Origin: Aspidapion aeneum
Lineage: Eukaryota; Arthropoda; Insecta; Coleoptera; Brentidae
Direction of reading: 5' to 3'
Assembly (NCBI GenBank): GCA_963576565.1
Contig: OY755038.1
Coordinates: 177,932,438-177,996,437 of the forward strand
Length of the DNA: 64,000 bases
Position 1 is the stretch's first letter; every line of letters starts with the position of its first letter. The notes beneath the pieces are model-generated. The model was not told where the DNA came from. It made no database searches and saw only the letters and a program-made list of their open reading frames with translations. A program made the translations under genes and the position numbers. Shown here piece by piece: positions 52,850-64,000 of the stretch.

Positions 52850-54951
52850 TAAACTGCGGGTAAGTCAAATTAATTTGCACAAGAGTCTCGGACCAACAGG
52901 CGAGCTTGTACGGACTGTGACTGGCACCAGTGCCTCGCAAATTATATTTGTACAAGAACCTTTTATCGTTTCGGTAGCAAAGTAGGGGGCCTAGGGAGTA
53001 CCGGCATGAACATCCTGACCGGGACAAGGGAGGAAGCACCAAGAAGCTGCCTAATGGTGTCAAAGGACCTGACAGTTGTGGAGTTACCACAACTAGGGAC
53101 CCGAGACTTGACGGCAGCGCTTTTGGAATTAACGGTGAGTAACAATAGGCTTTAGATCGTGGTATGTTCCGCATACTTACCATATGACAGTGAGCATCCA
53201 CCACCTTCCCCAGAACTAGCGCGAGTAATCTCATTCGCGGAGTCTAACTAATTTCCAGTGATCGTAGGGTGTGACGCAAATTCACATCATGTAGCGTGGG
53301 GTACTAGTGATATGAATAAACGTGGAGAGGCTCTTTTTGAGTTTCTCGCCAACTCGGACCTGGAAATAGCTAACAAAGTCTGCGAACCAACGTTCATCAA
53401 TAACACCCGCGAGGAAGTCATTGACATTACGCTGGCTTCACGAGACATTTACGAAAAGATCGTCAATTGGAGGGTCACGAAGGACATCGTCACATCTGAC
53501 CATCGTATGATCAGATTCGAGATGAAGACCGACGAGACACCACCAGAACTTAGGAGGAACCCAAGAAGTACGGACTGGGGACGCTATCTGTCGACTCTGG
53601 ACCGGAATAGGGACCCTCTTGAAATAAACATTGACACAAAAGAACAACTTGATAGAGCAATCGGCGACCTGGAAAAAACCATCATAGCCAGCTATGAGGA
53701 GGCCTGCCCCTTAAAACCCTTGCCGACTCGACGTGTCCCCTGGTGGAACAGCCAGCTAGACAAGCTACGCCGGAAAACCAGGAGGACCCTTAACAGAGCG
53801 ATGAGGGAGGGTGGGGAGGCCACCTGGGAACAGTACAGAGAAGCCAGAAGAGAGTTTAAGACAGAGGTAAGAAGAAGTAAAAGGGAAAGCTGGAGGACTT
53901 ACTGTGGCGAGATCAATTCTCTCCCAGGGACCTCCAGACTTCTCAAAATACTGAGTAGTGATTCGAGACAAACACTCACGTCTCTTAAAAAACCTGATGG
54001 AAACTGGACCGCCTCCGGTGAGGAGTCTTTGCGACATCTCCTTGAGGTTCATTTCCCAGGGGAGGAGAGCGACCACGAAACGCAGCCCGTCGCCGGACCA
54101 CTGTTTAGGGTTGAACCCGACTGGGAACTGGCAGATAATGTCGTTACGGACGCCACCATAACCTGGGCGATCAACGAGTTCAGCCCATACAAGTCACCAG
54201 GGCCGGACGGGATGTTTCCGGCGCTATTGCAAAAAGGGCTCGAGGTTCTCCTTCCGTACATGAGAGGAATCTTTAGAGCGAGCATAGCGTTGGGCTATGC
54301 ACCTCCAACATGGAGAAAGGCAACCGTAGTCTTTATCCCGAAGGCGGGGAGAAGAGACTACACAGCAGCCAAATCCGACCGGCCCATAAGTCTGACATCT
54401 TTTATGATGAAGGCAATGGAGAAGATGGTTGACCGACACCTCCTAGGAGGAGTCTTGGCAAACAACCCATTCCACAGAAATCAGCATGTCTACATGGAGG
54501 GCAAGTCAACTGACTCGGCCATACATGCAGTAGTGCATAAGGCAGAGAAGGCTCTTCAATTCAAGCAATACGCACTTGCGGTGTTCTTTGACATAGAAGG
54601 GGCTTTCGACAAGGCCAAAGTGCAGATGATAACATCCGCCCTTCAAGAGAGGGGGGCAGAAACCCCCATTATTGAATGGGTAAGATCTGCACTAAATCAA
54701 CGAGCAATACAAGCTACATTGGGGGAGTCAACGGTCTGGATTAGGGTCACGGGAGGGTGCCCACAAGGCAGTTGCCTGTCGCCCCACCTGTGGTGCCTGA
54801 TTATGGACACCCTACTGAAGCGCTTGTCAGAGAACGGATTCGACGCCTATGCCTATGCAGATAATGGCGTGGTGGAAGTGGTTGGTCGCTTCCTTAACGT
54901 TGTCTGCAGTAGAATGCAAATGGCTGTTCGCATCATAGAAGACTGGTGCCA
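52850..54951 (+). pseudogene. LOA ORF2 5' part: endonuclease and reverse transcriptase
   Basis: The endonuclease begins at about 52855 (LRVSQINLHKSLG, then FVQEPFIV), shifts frame near 52970 (YLPYDSEHPP near 53175), and from 53258 runs open to the insertion. Later endonuclease motifs are VGCDANSHHVAWG, IDITLAS and TSDHRMIRFEM. RT has ATVVFIPKAGRRDY, SDRPISLTSFMMKAMEKMVD, LAVFFDIEGAFDKA (catalytic Asp) and GGCPQGSCLSPHLWCLIMD. The catalytic YADD reads YADN at about 54850-54861, so the polymerase site is lost. The frame ends at an artificial stop created by the insertion at 54952. Confidence 0.88.
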
Positions 54952-57731
54952 TTGAGTTGTATAAAGCTCTGAAAGGGCTGTAGAGACGGAAAGACAAGGC
55001 ATTTTTTATTGACCCTATCCAATTTGGTTTCTAAGGGCGGGTAATTCTTTTACAAAAAAACCAGAGATAGACATTATTGAACATGTGAAACAGACAAAGA
55101 TAGGCTGATTTTACATGCTAATAATACCCTAGATAATATATGAGTACGTTTATCTCTTTCACACTGACGGCATAAGTGCGACAGAAAAGCAGCTGGCTAC
55201 TTTTAAACCACCTGCCGTATTTTAAGTGATTCTACCTGCTAGTCGGTTTATACAGGGAAAACTGATAGACAATGTTGTCTAAGTACGGAGATGATTTTTT
55301 TTGAATTTCGTGCGGGAATATTACAAAAAGAAATTTTAAAAACGTTTAAAAACAAGTTTAGAAGTAACTATTTGAGTTAAATCATGGTGCAAAATTGCTT
55401 TTTGTACAAAATAAGAAAAAAATCGATGAAAAAACAACATTTCATGGGTAAGTCGTCTTGACGGATAGTTTTTGCTAAAACACGAGAAAGTTCAGTAGCG
55501 TCACGATAGATAGTTTTTTCTGCGACCGTGCGATTTTACTCTCACACATTTTGATTCAGAGAGTGTCACTTCCCCGCACTTATAAGATTATTTTTTAATA
55601 ATAATTTGTCTTGAAATGTGTTGCAGTCTAGGACAACTAGACTTACTTTACTTTAATAAGCATCGCTATTTTAAACTATTTAATTAATAATTATCATGGT
55701 AGCAAGCAAGTTATAATTAAATAATTTATAATTAAATAATTTCTGGGCAATTTGAGACGTTCTGACTAGAAGATGAGAATAAACGGGTCACGGGACTTCT
55801 AAATTTTATTTATAATGGTTGGAAATATGTGTCACAATCTGAGATTTTACTATATCTGTAATTGGCCTGTTCATATTTGAAAAATAAATAAATAAAAATA
55901 AAAATAAAATAAATAAACAACTGGGCGCCGTCAACTCGGCGTCACCAACTGGGCGGCAGGCCAACTGGGCACCGGGCCACCTGGACGCCGGGCCAACTGG
56001 GCGCCGGACTAAAATATTTTTTCTTGATAAAATGTGCAGACAAAAAACAAAATAGATAGATTATTATTTATGCAAAAACATCTTTAAAAAATCTTTTATG
56101 TAATATTCTTCAAATTTGGTTTTGTTAGAGTTAAATCCATCGAGTGTTGAAATTTTGGCAGGTCTAGAGTTCTGGTAACCTGATAATATAAAATTTACGT
56201 TTTTGATTACAAGAATGGCGAATCCAAAATGGCGGATTTCTTTATTTTTAAACCGATTTGTCTCAAACTTGAAAGTTTGAAGTGTTTGTGATCACTTAAT
56301 ACAGTTTTTCCCTAAAACTTAAAAAAAATTAAAATGGCGGATTTTCTTATTTATGCACCGATATGTATCAAATATAGAACTTTTGACTCAAACTCATAAA
56401 AAATTCGAAATGGCGGATCCAAAATGGTGGGTTTCTTTATTTTTCAACGAATTTGTCTCAAATGTCTCAAACTTGAAAGTTTGCAGTGCTTAAGGTCACT
56501 TAATACAATTTGTGACTCACACTTGCAAATGGCAGACTTCTATAGCTTAATACAAAATATAACTCAAGTTTAAAGAAAGAAATGTAATATTTTAAGCTTA
56601 AGACAAATCGGTTAGTAAATAAAAAAGTCTGTCATGTTGGATTCGCCATTTTGATTTTTTTATGAGTTTAAGTAATTTGGGATCCGTCATTTGAAATTAA
56701 GTGCTTTCAAGCAATGCAAACTTTCACGTTTAAGACAAATCGGTTTAAAAATAAAGAAATCCGCCATTTTGAGTTTGAGTCAAAAATTATATTCAGCGAT
56801 TTGAAACACTGCCAAGTTCTATATTTGATGAATATTGGTGCATAAATAAGAAAATCTGCCATTTTGGATCCGCATTTTAATTTTTCTTTGTTTGTGTTAA
56901 AACTGTATTAAGTGATCTCAACACTGCAAACTTTCAAGTTTGAGACAAATCGGTTTAAAAATAAAGAAATCCACAATTTTGGATCCGTCATTCTTGAAAT
57001 AAAAAACGTAAATGGTATTTTTACCAGGTTGCCAGAACACAAAACCTACCAAATTTCAACACTCGACTTAATAGATGTTGAAATTTTTGTAAAAATAACA
57101 TATTTATTTTGTTAGTCCGGCGCTGAGTTGGCCCGGCGCCCATTAGACCCGGCGTGCCGCCCTGTTGGCGGCGCCGAGTTGTCCCGGCGCCCAGTTGTCC
57201 CATTCGGAATTGAAATTTTTAGTTCCGAAATTTCATCTGACTCGAGCTTAACTTGTAGTCCACCCAAGAAGAGTTGAAGAAGACCCTTGTTCATAGAAAG
57301 AAAATATTTTACCTGGAAGGTACAACATTTGTAAAGTTCTAAGATGAAAACAATAATTTTAATACATCCACTGCACTTAGCTAACAAATTCTTTTTGATC
57401 TTTTTTTTACTGAAGAGAATTTTGTAAACACAGTATACACAAGTAAGTATTCATGAATTATTTATTATTCAAACAGAAAATTGTTGATAAACAAATGCTA
57501 GTGGAATTCAAAATTTTTATTTTGCGCCCCCACTGCCCTTTTTTATCCAAGACAGGCAAATAGAATATTTTTGCGATGTTGCATGTATTCGGACTTACCA
57601 AACCGAAATTCTATTTTTATCCCTGTCTTGCTCATTAAATTCTTACTTGTATTTGGTCAATTGCGATTAAAGCTTGATATAATGGCAATTAAGGCCCATG
57701 CCGGGTCTACCCGTAGGGTATAGAAGTCAAT
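54952..57731. mobile_element. 2.78-kb insertion in LOA ORF2
   Basis: GACTGGTGCCA occurs at 54941-54951 and again at 57732-57742, and LOA coding continues after the second copy. The ends show a weak inverted match (ATTGAGTTGTATA at the left; ATTGACTTCTATA on the minus strand at the right), allowing 10-11 bp of duplication. A 9-11-bp duplication would fit MULE-type transposons, but no transposase is present. Most of the insert is AT-rich and non-coding, and its centre is the palindromic foldback at 55918-57197. Confidence 0.6.
55918..57197. repeat. 1.28-kb palindromic foldback with GC-rich tandem tips
   Basis: Both tips carry about five copies of a 14-15-bp unit (CAACTGGGCGCCGGG at the left, its complement at the right). 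The interior arms pair almost throughout: CCGGACTAA, GTGTTGAAATTT, TTCTGG-AACCTG, AAATGGCGGATTTCTTTATT, ACCGATTTGTCTCAAACTTG, TTATTTATGCACC, ATCAAATATAGAACTT. The arms are about 640 bp and perhaps 80% alike. No ORF. Confidence 0.85.
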
Positions 57732-59275
57732 GACTGGTGCCAAGAAAATGGACTCTCTGTTAACCCAGGTAAAACAGAGATGATACTGTTCACCAGAAAG
57801 AGAAAAATCGAAGGTTTTAGAGCACCCGTGATGTACGGAAGACCCCTAGCTTTAGTACCAAAGCTGAAGTACCTGGGTGTCATTCTTGATAGCGGACTCA
57901 CCTGGACGCCACATGTTACCAATATGATCGTAAAGGTCCAGGCAACAATGTGGCAGCTACGACGGGTAGTCGGCAGGACCTGGGTACTATCCCCCAGGAC
58001 CCTCCACTGGATGTACACGGCAATACTGAGACCGCGGATCCAATACGGATCCATAGTCTGGTGGCCGGCAGTGGAGAAAACGACCACATCCCTAAAACAC
58101 AGAAGCCTACAGGGGCTGATGTGTAGAGAGATAACCGGAGCTATGAGAACTACCCCGATCCTGGCCCTAAAGACAATTCTGGGACTACCATCGCTACCAA
58201 CTTGGATCAAGAGGGAGGCGATTGGGACCTACCTACGTCTAAGGGACACGGGTCAGTGGAGGGGAAACAGCTGGTCATCTAGCTATAGAAGAGCTGACAA
58301 TTAGAGAAATCCCCCTCACGTCAATGACGGTCAGCAGAGCACACGCACCTTGGAGGCTCGAGAAGAGGTACAAAATCCACATCCCAGACAGGGAAGCGTG
58401 GCAGAGAGACGAAATGATGTTTAAGGAGAGCGCCTTAGTTTGCTACACTGATGGATCCAAACTATCAGAGAGGCAAACCACAGGAGCGGAAGTATACGTG
58501 GAAAAACTACTGTTTTTCAAGCAGAAGTCTACGCCATAATAATGGCGGCAACCCTAGAAGAGGTTCGGAACAGCGAAGAGGAGCTTTTATATATATGCTC
58601 TGACAGTCAAGCCACCCTGAAGGCGCTAAACGCACCCAAGATTGCTGACGGCTTGGTTGAAGAATGCGCAGAGGCGCTGAGACCCTAAGCGATGGCAAAC
58701 GGGTGACGCTGGTTTGGTTTCCGGGACATACGGGGGTACCAGGCAACCAGAAGGCGGACGAACTCGCACGACTCGGGGCAGGAACCGCCTATGTAGGACC
58801 GGAGCCACTTTTGGGCGTGACAAAAAGACAAGTGCAAAGCGGACTCAACAAATGGGCCCAGGACGCGCTATTAAACTCCTGGGAAACAGGAACGGGTTGC
58901 AGACAGACCAGAGAATTCGTAGACCGTCCAAAAGCGACCAGAATTAGATGGATGCTGGGACGGACACGAAAAGACCTCGGACTGCTGATAGGTACTCTAA
59001 CCGGACATAACCGGTTGAGGAGGCACATGACACGTATAGGAGTCGAGAATGACCCTACCTGCCCAGCCTGTGGATAGGAAGAAGAGACATCAAGACACCT
59101 CGTGGCAGAATGCGAGGCCTACGCAAGGATGAGACAACAGGCACTCGGAGCGCCAACTCTGAGCGAGGAAGAACTGCACATGCTCAAATGGGCAGACTTA
59201 CTGGACTTTGTAAAGAGAACAGGAAGGCCCAATGAGTTACCCGACCATCAAAGGGAAGTGCAGAGAGTGGGTTAA
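57732..59275 (+). pseudogene. LOA ORF2 3' part: RT thumb, RNase H, C-terminal Cys/His
   Basis: Continues LOA ORF2 after the insertion: GLSVNPGKTEMILFTRK (57755), YLGVILDSGLTWTPHV, then RNase H with YTDGSKLS (first Asp, 58446), AEVYAIIMAA (Glu), CSDSQATLKAL (second Asp) and GNQKADELARLGA (C-terminal Asp). A C-terminal CPACG...HLVAEC motif ends the domain. Frames change near 58300, 58500 and 58690, and a stop splits the Cys/His motif at 59077. RNase H lets LOA elements remove template RNA. All key acidic residues are kept, but the frame is broken. Confidence 0.85.
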
Positions 59276-59372
59276 GGGACAGACTTGGGGCATGGCAAAA
59301 AGGGCCTACTCTGGCCTACTTGTCAGACCTGCGGGTCAACCCCCCCCCACTACTACTACTGTGAAAACAACT

Positions 59373-59743
59373 AGCTGCTGTCGCTTTTGAGGTATATGTA
59401 CTATGTTATTTTCTCAAAAATTGTGACAAATTTTGATACTACTTCGGGAATGTACTTTCTCAATCTAAATTTGAAAACCGTGTTTTGCCAGCTTTATTGT
59501 GGTTCGTAGAATTTTGTATTCACAGGTACCAGTATTTGCGTTTGTAAAACAGAAAGCAGCCTGTACTTTTCGTTTAAATCAATTTTTATTTAGTGTTTTA
59601 TTTTTCTTGGGTTAGAAATATTTGTTTTTACTGGAAAACTCAAAAACAGCTGTTCTAGTGTAACAGCGCCGCTGTGTAATTGATGTCAAAACTAAATTAA
59701 GAATTAAGAAAAAATTACAGATTTCTATCAGAAAGTACCGCTG
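59373..59743. other. No recognised gene
   Basis: AT-rich spacer right of the LOA element. Confidence 0.4.
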
Positions 59744-59984
59744 GCGTGCAAAGCAAAAACCTAGTAACTCGACTTACTCGAAAATGAGATTTTTATGTCA
59801 TTGAAATAACCGTAAAAAACGGCACCAGAGAGTTTTTCTAGAATGTGGCTATCTTAAAAAACAAGGAAGTTGAATGTAGTTACTCTGTAGTTAAATAAAC
59901 TATGGTTAGTATGTAGTTAAATAAACTTCAAACTCTATTTCCCAAAACACTAGTTTTTGAATCACTAGGTTTCTGCTTTGCACG
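59744..59984. repeat. 240-bp MITE with 24-bp inverted tips
   Basis: CGTGCAAAGCAAAAACCTAG (59745) and CTAGGTTTCTGCTTTGCACG (ending 59984) are inverted copies with one mismatch. No ORF inside. Confidence 0.8.
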
Positions 59985-60834
59985 ACAGACCACGTCTGTC
60001 TCTCTCATCTTCCTTTTTCGCAGTCCGTGAATCGACGATCACGTGATCAAAATAAATTTACAAAAAAAGCCATGCAATTTCAAAATTTGGGCGATCAAGC
60101 CATATGATAGAAACCAATTATAACTTATTTTTTTGTTGTGTTAGATAAACAAAAGAATTTCGGGGTGCTCACTTTTTTCCGATTTTGAAAATATGGTCTA
60201 AAACGATGGCAAAATGCGAAAAACCCATAGAGAAATGTGCATATTTTAGAATAAAGCTGTGGAGGAGAAAATAGGGGAGTACAAACACGCATCGTTGCCA
60301 AATTTCAAAAAAATTAATTTCTAAAATGTTTGATAAAACCCAAAATAAGGCAAATTTCAAAAAAAGAAAAAAAGTCAGCACCCCCAAATTTGATGAAGAA
60401 TTTACTAGAAAAAACAAAAATTCCTCTAATGCTACCAGTTTCTCCCTGGATGACCTGGTTGAAAAAGCATCAGATGGATAATTTCCAACACTGCAATTGT
60501 GTAATTTATCTCAGAAATAGGGATGAGACGGGCACCTTAAAGTAAGACACTTTCTTTCAAAATTTGAGGTTTGAAACGACACTACGCGTATAATTTTTAA
60601 AATTTTTAATTGCAAGCTTATTAAAAGAGATTAATAGTATGGTAAGACGCCCTGTATACAGGTACCTTAATTGTTCAAATTCTAATTCATTTTTCTTTAA
60701 TTAAAAATTAAAGTAATTTAATAAAAAAATTAAATAGAAATAAATGCTTCAAAGGCCGAATAAAATTAGCTGTAAAATTGGTAACATCGGTCCGCGTGTG
60801 CCTGCCAATAAAGCTGTCTTCTGTAGCATTGACA
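59985..60834. other. No recognised gene
   Basis: A minus ORF of 82 codons (60169-60417) and a plus ORF of 71 codons (60330-60545) overlap and lack motifs. Confidence 0.35.
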
Positions 60835-61145
60835 CTAATACATGGCCGTACATTCATCACGTCGCGGTCGGAGAGGGGTCCAAATGAATGGAGTAATAAA
60901 TAAAGGACTTGTAGGTCCTGCTCCGGCTGCCGCTAGCTTGCTGTAGAGCTGGCGACTATACTCTGCTTGACGCAGGACATGATAAAATCCCGTTGCAAGA
61001 TTAAACGGGGAGTTGAAAAAATTGGTGAAATAAAGCTGCAAAATGGATATACCATTATATAGAAATAAAATTTTGGACTTTTTTTTATTTATTTGAAACA
61101 CGACGTTTCGCTTATTAAGTTATCTCTAACCGTTTTCAAGTGTAA
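60835..61145 (-). mobile_element. Penelope/LINE-type 3' tail fragment
   Basis: On the minus strand, TTGAAAACGGTTAGAGATAA then GCGAAACGTCGTGTTTC and an AAATAAATAAAAAAAA tail resemble the terminal box of Penelope-like or related elements. The minus ORF that follows (88 codons) has no recognised domain. Confidence 0.35.
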
Positions 61146-61705
61146 ACTAAACAATCCAGTCTACAGGCTACTACTTATACTACTTGGTGTGCAGTCAGGT
61201 GTTGTTTTCCTTAAGGAGTGGTTTCCATATGTTTGGTATGTCCGTGCTTGCTAGACTTTATGAATTATTCGTTTTTTTTTTATTTTGTTGTAATTGAAGT
61301 AAGTAACTAATATTGTTGATTAGTTGTTAATACCATATAGCAACAAATTATCTTATTTGTTTTTGTTAAAGTTATTTTTGATAAATAAACATTATTTTAG
61401 AAATGCGATATTGTGTTAATATATTTCCTTGGTCCAATTCATATGCGACTGGGCTCGTATTTTATGAATCATATACTAGTACGTAACAACAAACGCTAAA
61501 TTTTCATTTTTGTAGTGGAACCCAAGATCGTGCCTAAAAAAGTTACGAGAAGAAACGCTTTCATAATTTAACCCCCCTTCCCCGCCAGAGCCCGAAAAAA
61601 TATGTGAGATATAAAGGATGGTAGCTACTAGAGATAAGTTAAAGGCTGTGTTGACTTGCTTTCTCAGAATCCAGGACAAAAGCGCATAGGGAAAACTTAA
61701 CTTAA
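61146..61705. other. No recognised gene
   Basis: AT-rich. The 77-codon minus ORF at 61476-61709 shows no motif. Confidence 0.35.
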
Positions 61706-62905
61706 ACAATAATAGAATAGAATAGAATATATTAAAAATGGTCTTTATTTTCTAATGAAAAAAACATAGAAACTAAGTCAAAACTCTAAAAATACATTGA
61801 AAAATTGGTATATATATATCTCATAATATTCTATAATTGAATACACCAATAAAAAAATGTATAATAAATACATTAAAATGTGAAACAAATGGAAACAGGC
61901 ATACAATTCAAAACAATGCCAAAGCTAAACCAAAAAAATAAATCAAGACAGTCAAATTGAAACAAAATTGTTACTAAGCTCTCTCCAAAAAATCGAAGAA
62001 TTCAGCACAATTGTATGGATTTATTTTTAAAAAAAGTTTATTAGCTTTTGATTTAGAACCAGCCAGATTAAAGATGGACTATAAATCATCTGGCAGAGCG
62101 TTATAAAATAATAAGCATTTGTTAAAGTAGGCGCCATTCTGATACAAAGCGGTTGAGTGCCGATCACTGCACAGAACATTTCTGTACCTGGTAACGTAAG
62201 AAATATTATAGGAGTTTTTATAAAACAAACAAATATTATCTTTAACAAAAGACACTAACTCATAAAAGTAAAGACCTGTCAGCGTTAAGAACTTAATTCT
62301 TTAAACGCACTACGGTAAAATTCTCATTTTTTAAAAGCTTTAATTATGCGTATCGCATATAAAAACATCGTGCCACTTCCCCAATGTATTATCCCACACT
62401 TCAGATGAAAGTAAAAAATTGAGTAATACAGGGTTTTCAGAACTTGTTCGCGACATTGACTAGACATAGTTTTTAAGCAGTAACAAGTAGATGCTAGTTT
62501 TTTGAAAAGGTGGTCATCATTTATCAATTTTTAAAGTTTACGCCCTTTACACCTGATCGATTTATTAATTTATTTTTTGCCATCCACTAGAAAGAAAACC
62601 TCGATAATAACGATACGATACTATTAAAAGAGATTGTCCTTAAAAACTATTAGGCAAACTATTCGTGTAAATAATAAACAATAGTGAACCAAATATCGAC
62701 CCTTGAGGAACCCCTGCCGTTATGTCTACTTTGTCAGAGTACAATATATTCCCGTTTTCTGAAACTACCTTGACTCTCTGGGTATGATCTAAACCATTCT
62801 AAGGGAAGACCTCTAACTCCATACTGTTCTAGTTTATGGAGTAAAATCTCATGAATTATCGAATCAAAAGCTTTGCGAAGATCGATACAAAGTTATTATT
62901 TTATT
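61704..62905 (-). pseudogene. 5'-truncated CR1/Jockey-type LINE fragment
   Basis: Minus-strand RT pieces: [19 protein letters not shown] and [10 protein letters not shown] (62780-62895), then a frameshifted GVPQGS region (about 62695), a C-terminal LKTLYYSIFYFHLKCGIIHW (62400-62470), and a final NGAYFNKCLLFYNALPDDL (about 62080-62135). The order is that of Jockey-superfamily RT, broken by stops. The 3' end runs to a TATTCTATTCTATTCTATT tail (complement of 61704-61728), as many Jockey-type LINEs do. The region 5' of the catalytic Asp is missing, the usual result of incomplete reverse transcription. Confidence 0.75.
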
Positions 62906-63487
62906 TGTTTCGAAAGAGAAATGAAAATATTTTAGTAACACCGACAAATCAAAAGAATATTCTGTTTTTTACAAGATGAAAAACGTGATTACATAGTAAG
63001 GTTGCGAAAATGGTATATTTTTAAAGCAATAACTTTTTTAGGTTAGATTAGAATAGATAAGAAGGAATCGAAGAGTATTTGACCACTTTGAAGCAACTAC
63101 TAAACTATAAAGCAACGTTTACATTATTTAATAAAAGTTCAAAATTTTTTTAAATATAATTTTTTGCGATTTTCAGCGTTTTTCGCTTTTTTCTGTGCAT
63201 GCAAGCGAAATTCCATCGTTTTGACAATTTACCCAAATTTTTAAGGTGCACGGTCAAAACCGACTCCGGGTAAGTTGGTATCAAATATTGTTTTTTATTT
63301 TGTGTTTAATGTTAATAAATGTTACTTACGACCAACCAATAATACTAGTCTTATGGCTCCTTTATGCTCCTAGGATAATGAATAAAACTTAAATCATATG
63401 AGGTTTTGAACAAAATTTATTTATAGTTATGAAATATTAAAATATTTTACAAATAAATAATAATCAAGAAAACTAGTTTTAAGTATT
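62906..63487. other. No recognised gene
   Basis: AT-rich; nothing recognised. Confidence 0.35.
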
Positions 63488-63982
63488 TTGATCGTTTTAA
63501 AAGTTTTTATGAATTTTAATAACACTACAAGAAAACCGAAGCAATCTAAATTCATAAACACCAGCAGAACTTCAACAGATCTGAAGAAACTCTTAAAATT
63601 AACAGAACATGGGTACCGGTTCTTAAAAACACTAAACGGCTCGCTTACAACAACAAAACTGAATCTCGGGAAAGTGACCAATCACCGACCAGCTCTGATA
63701 TACGCCCCACCCACCAGAGCATATATAACCTGCGCCCGCGACAGACTAACCACCAGCCTTCGAGAACCCGACAAACAGTCAACATCTCCTGAAGATGCGA
63801 AACGTCGAGAACGAATTTCCAAGGACGACGGCCGAACAGCCCGAAAGCACACCCACCATTGGACGATGGCCGCGAAAGCCTTTCACATTTTGTACGACGC
63901 CTCTACGGGGAGGAAGCTTCCACTCTTCATCTACGCTTGGTCGCACTACGCAAGAAGAAAGCGCAACTACTGTCTCCGCTGA
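63488..63982 (+). CDS. Unrecognised 164-codon ORF near the window end
   Basis: Open from an ATG at 63488 to a TGA at 63980. The second half is GC-richer than the surroundings and contains CTCCTGAAGATGCGAAACGT (63787), close to the Penelope-type terminal box, so at least part of it is probably repeat sequence read by chance. No domain is recognised. It is strongly basic (many Lys and Arg), with LPLFIYAWSHYARRKRN near the end. It could continue as a spliced gene beyond the window. Confidence 0.25.
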   Translation: MIVLKVFMNFNNTTRKPKQSKFINTSRTSTDLKKLLKLTEHGYRFLKTLNGSLTTTKLNLGKVTNHRPALIYAPPTRAYITCARDRLTTSLREPDKQSTSPEDAKRRERISKDDGRTARKHTHHWTMAAKAFHILYDASTGRKLPLFIYAWSHYARRKRNYCLR

Positions 63983-64000
63983 CTTTCTTATTACGCTGTC

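Larger units (their letters stand above)
50608..59359 (+). mobile_element. LOA-clade LINE, full length but decayed
   Basis: Flanked by a perfect 13-bp duplication TGTGAAAACAACT (50595-50607 and 59360-59372). It is GC-rich against AT-rich surroundings. It has ORF1 with a DUF4780-like domain, then ORF2 with endonuclease, RT, RNase H and a C-terminal Cys/His motif, and a 3' end of (ACT)n. This gene set matches the LOA/Baggins group. A 2.78-kb insertion (54952-57731) splits ORF2; without it the LINE is about 6.0 kb. Confidence 0.85.

Noticed and set aside
1..64000. tRNA, rRNA, CRISPR array, bacterial-type operon or riboswitch
   Set aside because: No cloverleaf with T-arm box, no ribosomal signature and no regularly spaced short repeats with unique spacers were seen. 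The tandem arrays here are satellite-like without unique spacers.

Overview
The window looks like a heavily transposon-loaded stretch of an arthropod genome, most probably an insect. It is AT-rich. The recognisable coding sequence is almost all retroelement (BEL/Pao, Ty3/Gypsy, LOA-clade and CR1/Jockey-type LINEs), and introns with GT..AG borders are seen in one candidate host gene. No rRNA, tRNA, operon or CRISPR structure is visible. The species cannot be named from this sequence.

Layout. 0-9.1 kb: foldback repeats, an AT microsatellite, a hammerhead-like motif and a TIR-bounded DNA transposon (2597-5739, 4-bp TSD) carrying a decayed minus-strand ORF set. 10.1-16.5 kb: a decayed minus-strand Ty3/Gypsy element (gag at the right, integrase at the left) split by a CR1/Jockey-type LINE (about 11.94-15.0 kb). 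17.7-18.3 kb: another foldback. 19.49-42.39 kb: one BEL/Pao element (BEL-B, minus strand, 259-bp LTRs). Its pol gene is cut by a 16.5-kb insertion (22201-38732) with short terminal inverted repeats. That insertion holds further foldbacks, a hairpin, satellite-like arrays and a second, intact BEL/Pao element (BEL-A, 30168-38032, 710-bp LTRs differing at one base, 5-bp TSD, 1751-codon gag-pol ORF).

43.0-47.9 kb: a candidate three-exon host gene on the plus strand. It encodes a 78-residue basic protein I do not recognise, and each intron carries a foldback MITE. 48-50.55 kb: small palindromic elements, including a hairpin with about 55-bp arms around a hammerhead-like loop. 50.6-59.36 kb: a full-length but decayed LOA-clade LINE (13-bp TSD; ORF1 with a DUF4780-like domain; ORF2 endonuclease, reverse transcriptase and RNase H). 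It is cut by a 2.8-kb insertion carrying a 1.28-kb palindromic foldback. 59.4-64 kb: a small MITE, a Penelope-like terminal box, a 5'-truncated CR1/Jockey LINE fragment and an unrecognised ORF.

Two themes stand out. The first is nested insertion: BEL-A sits inside a tandem-repeat foldback, inside a TIR-bounded insertion, inside BEL-B. The second is the number of long inverted-repeat (foldback) elements, about sixteen, several of them unrelated in sequence. Only BEL-A looks capable of activity. All comparisons were made by eye, so boundaries of degenerate repeats are approximate to tens of bases.
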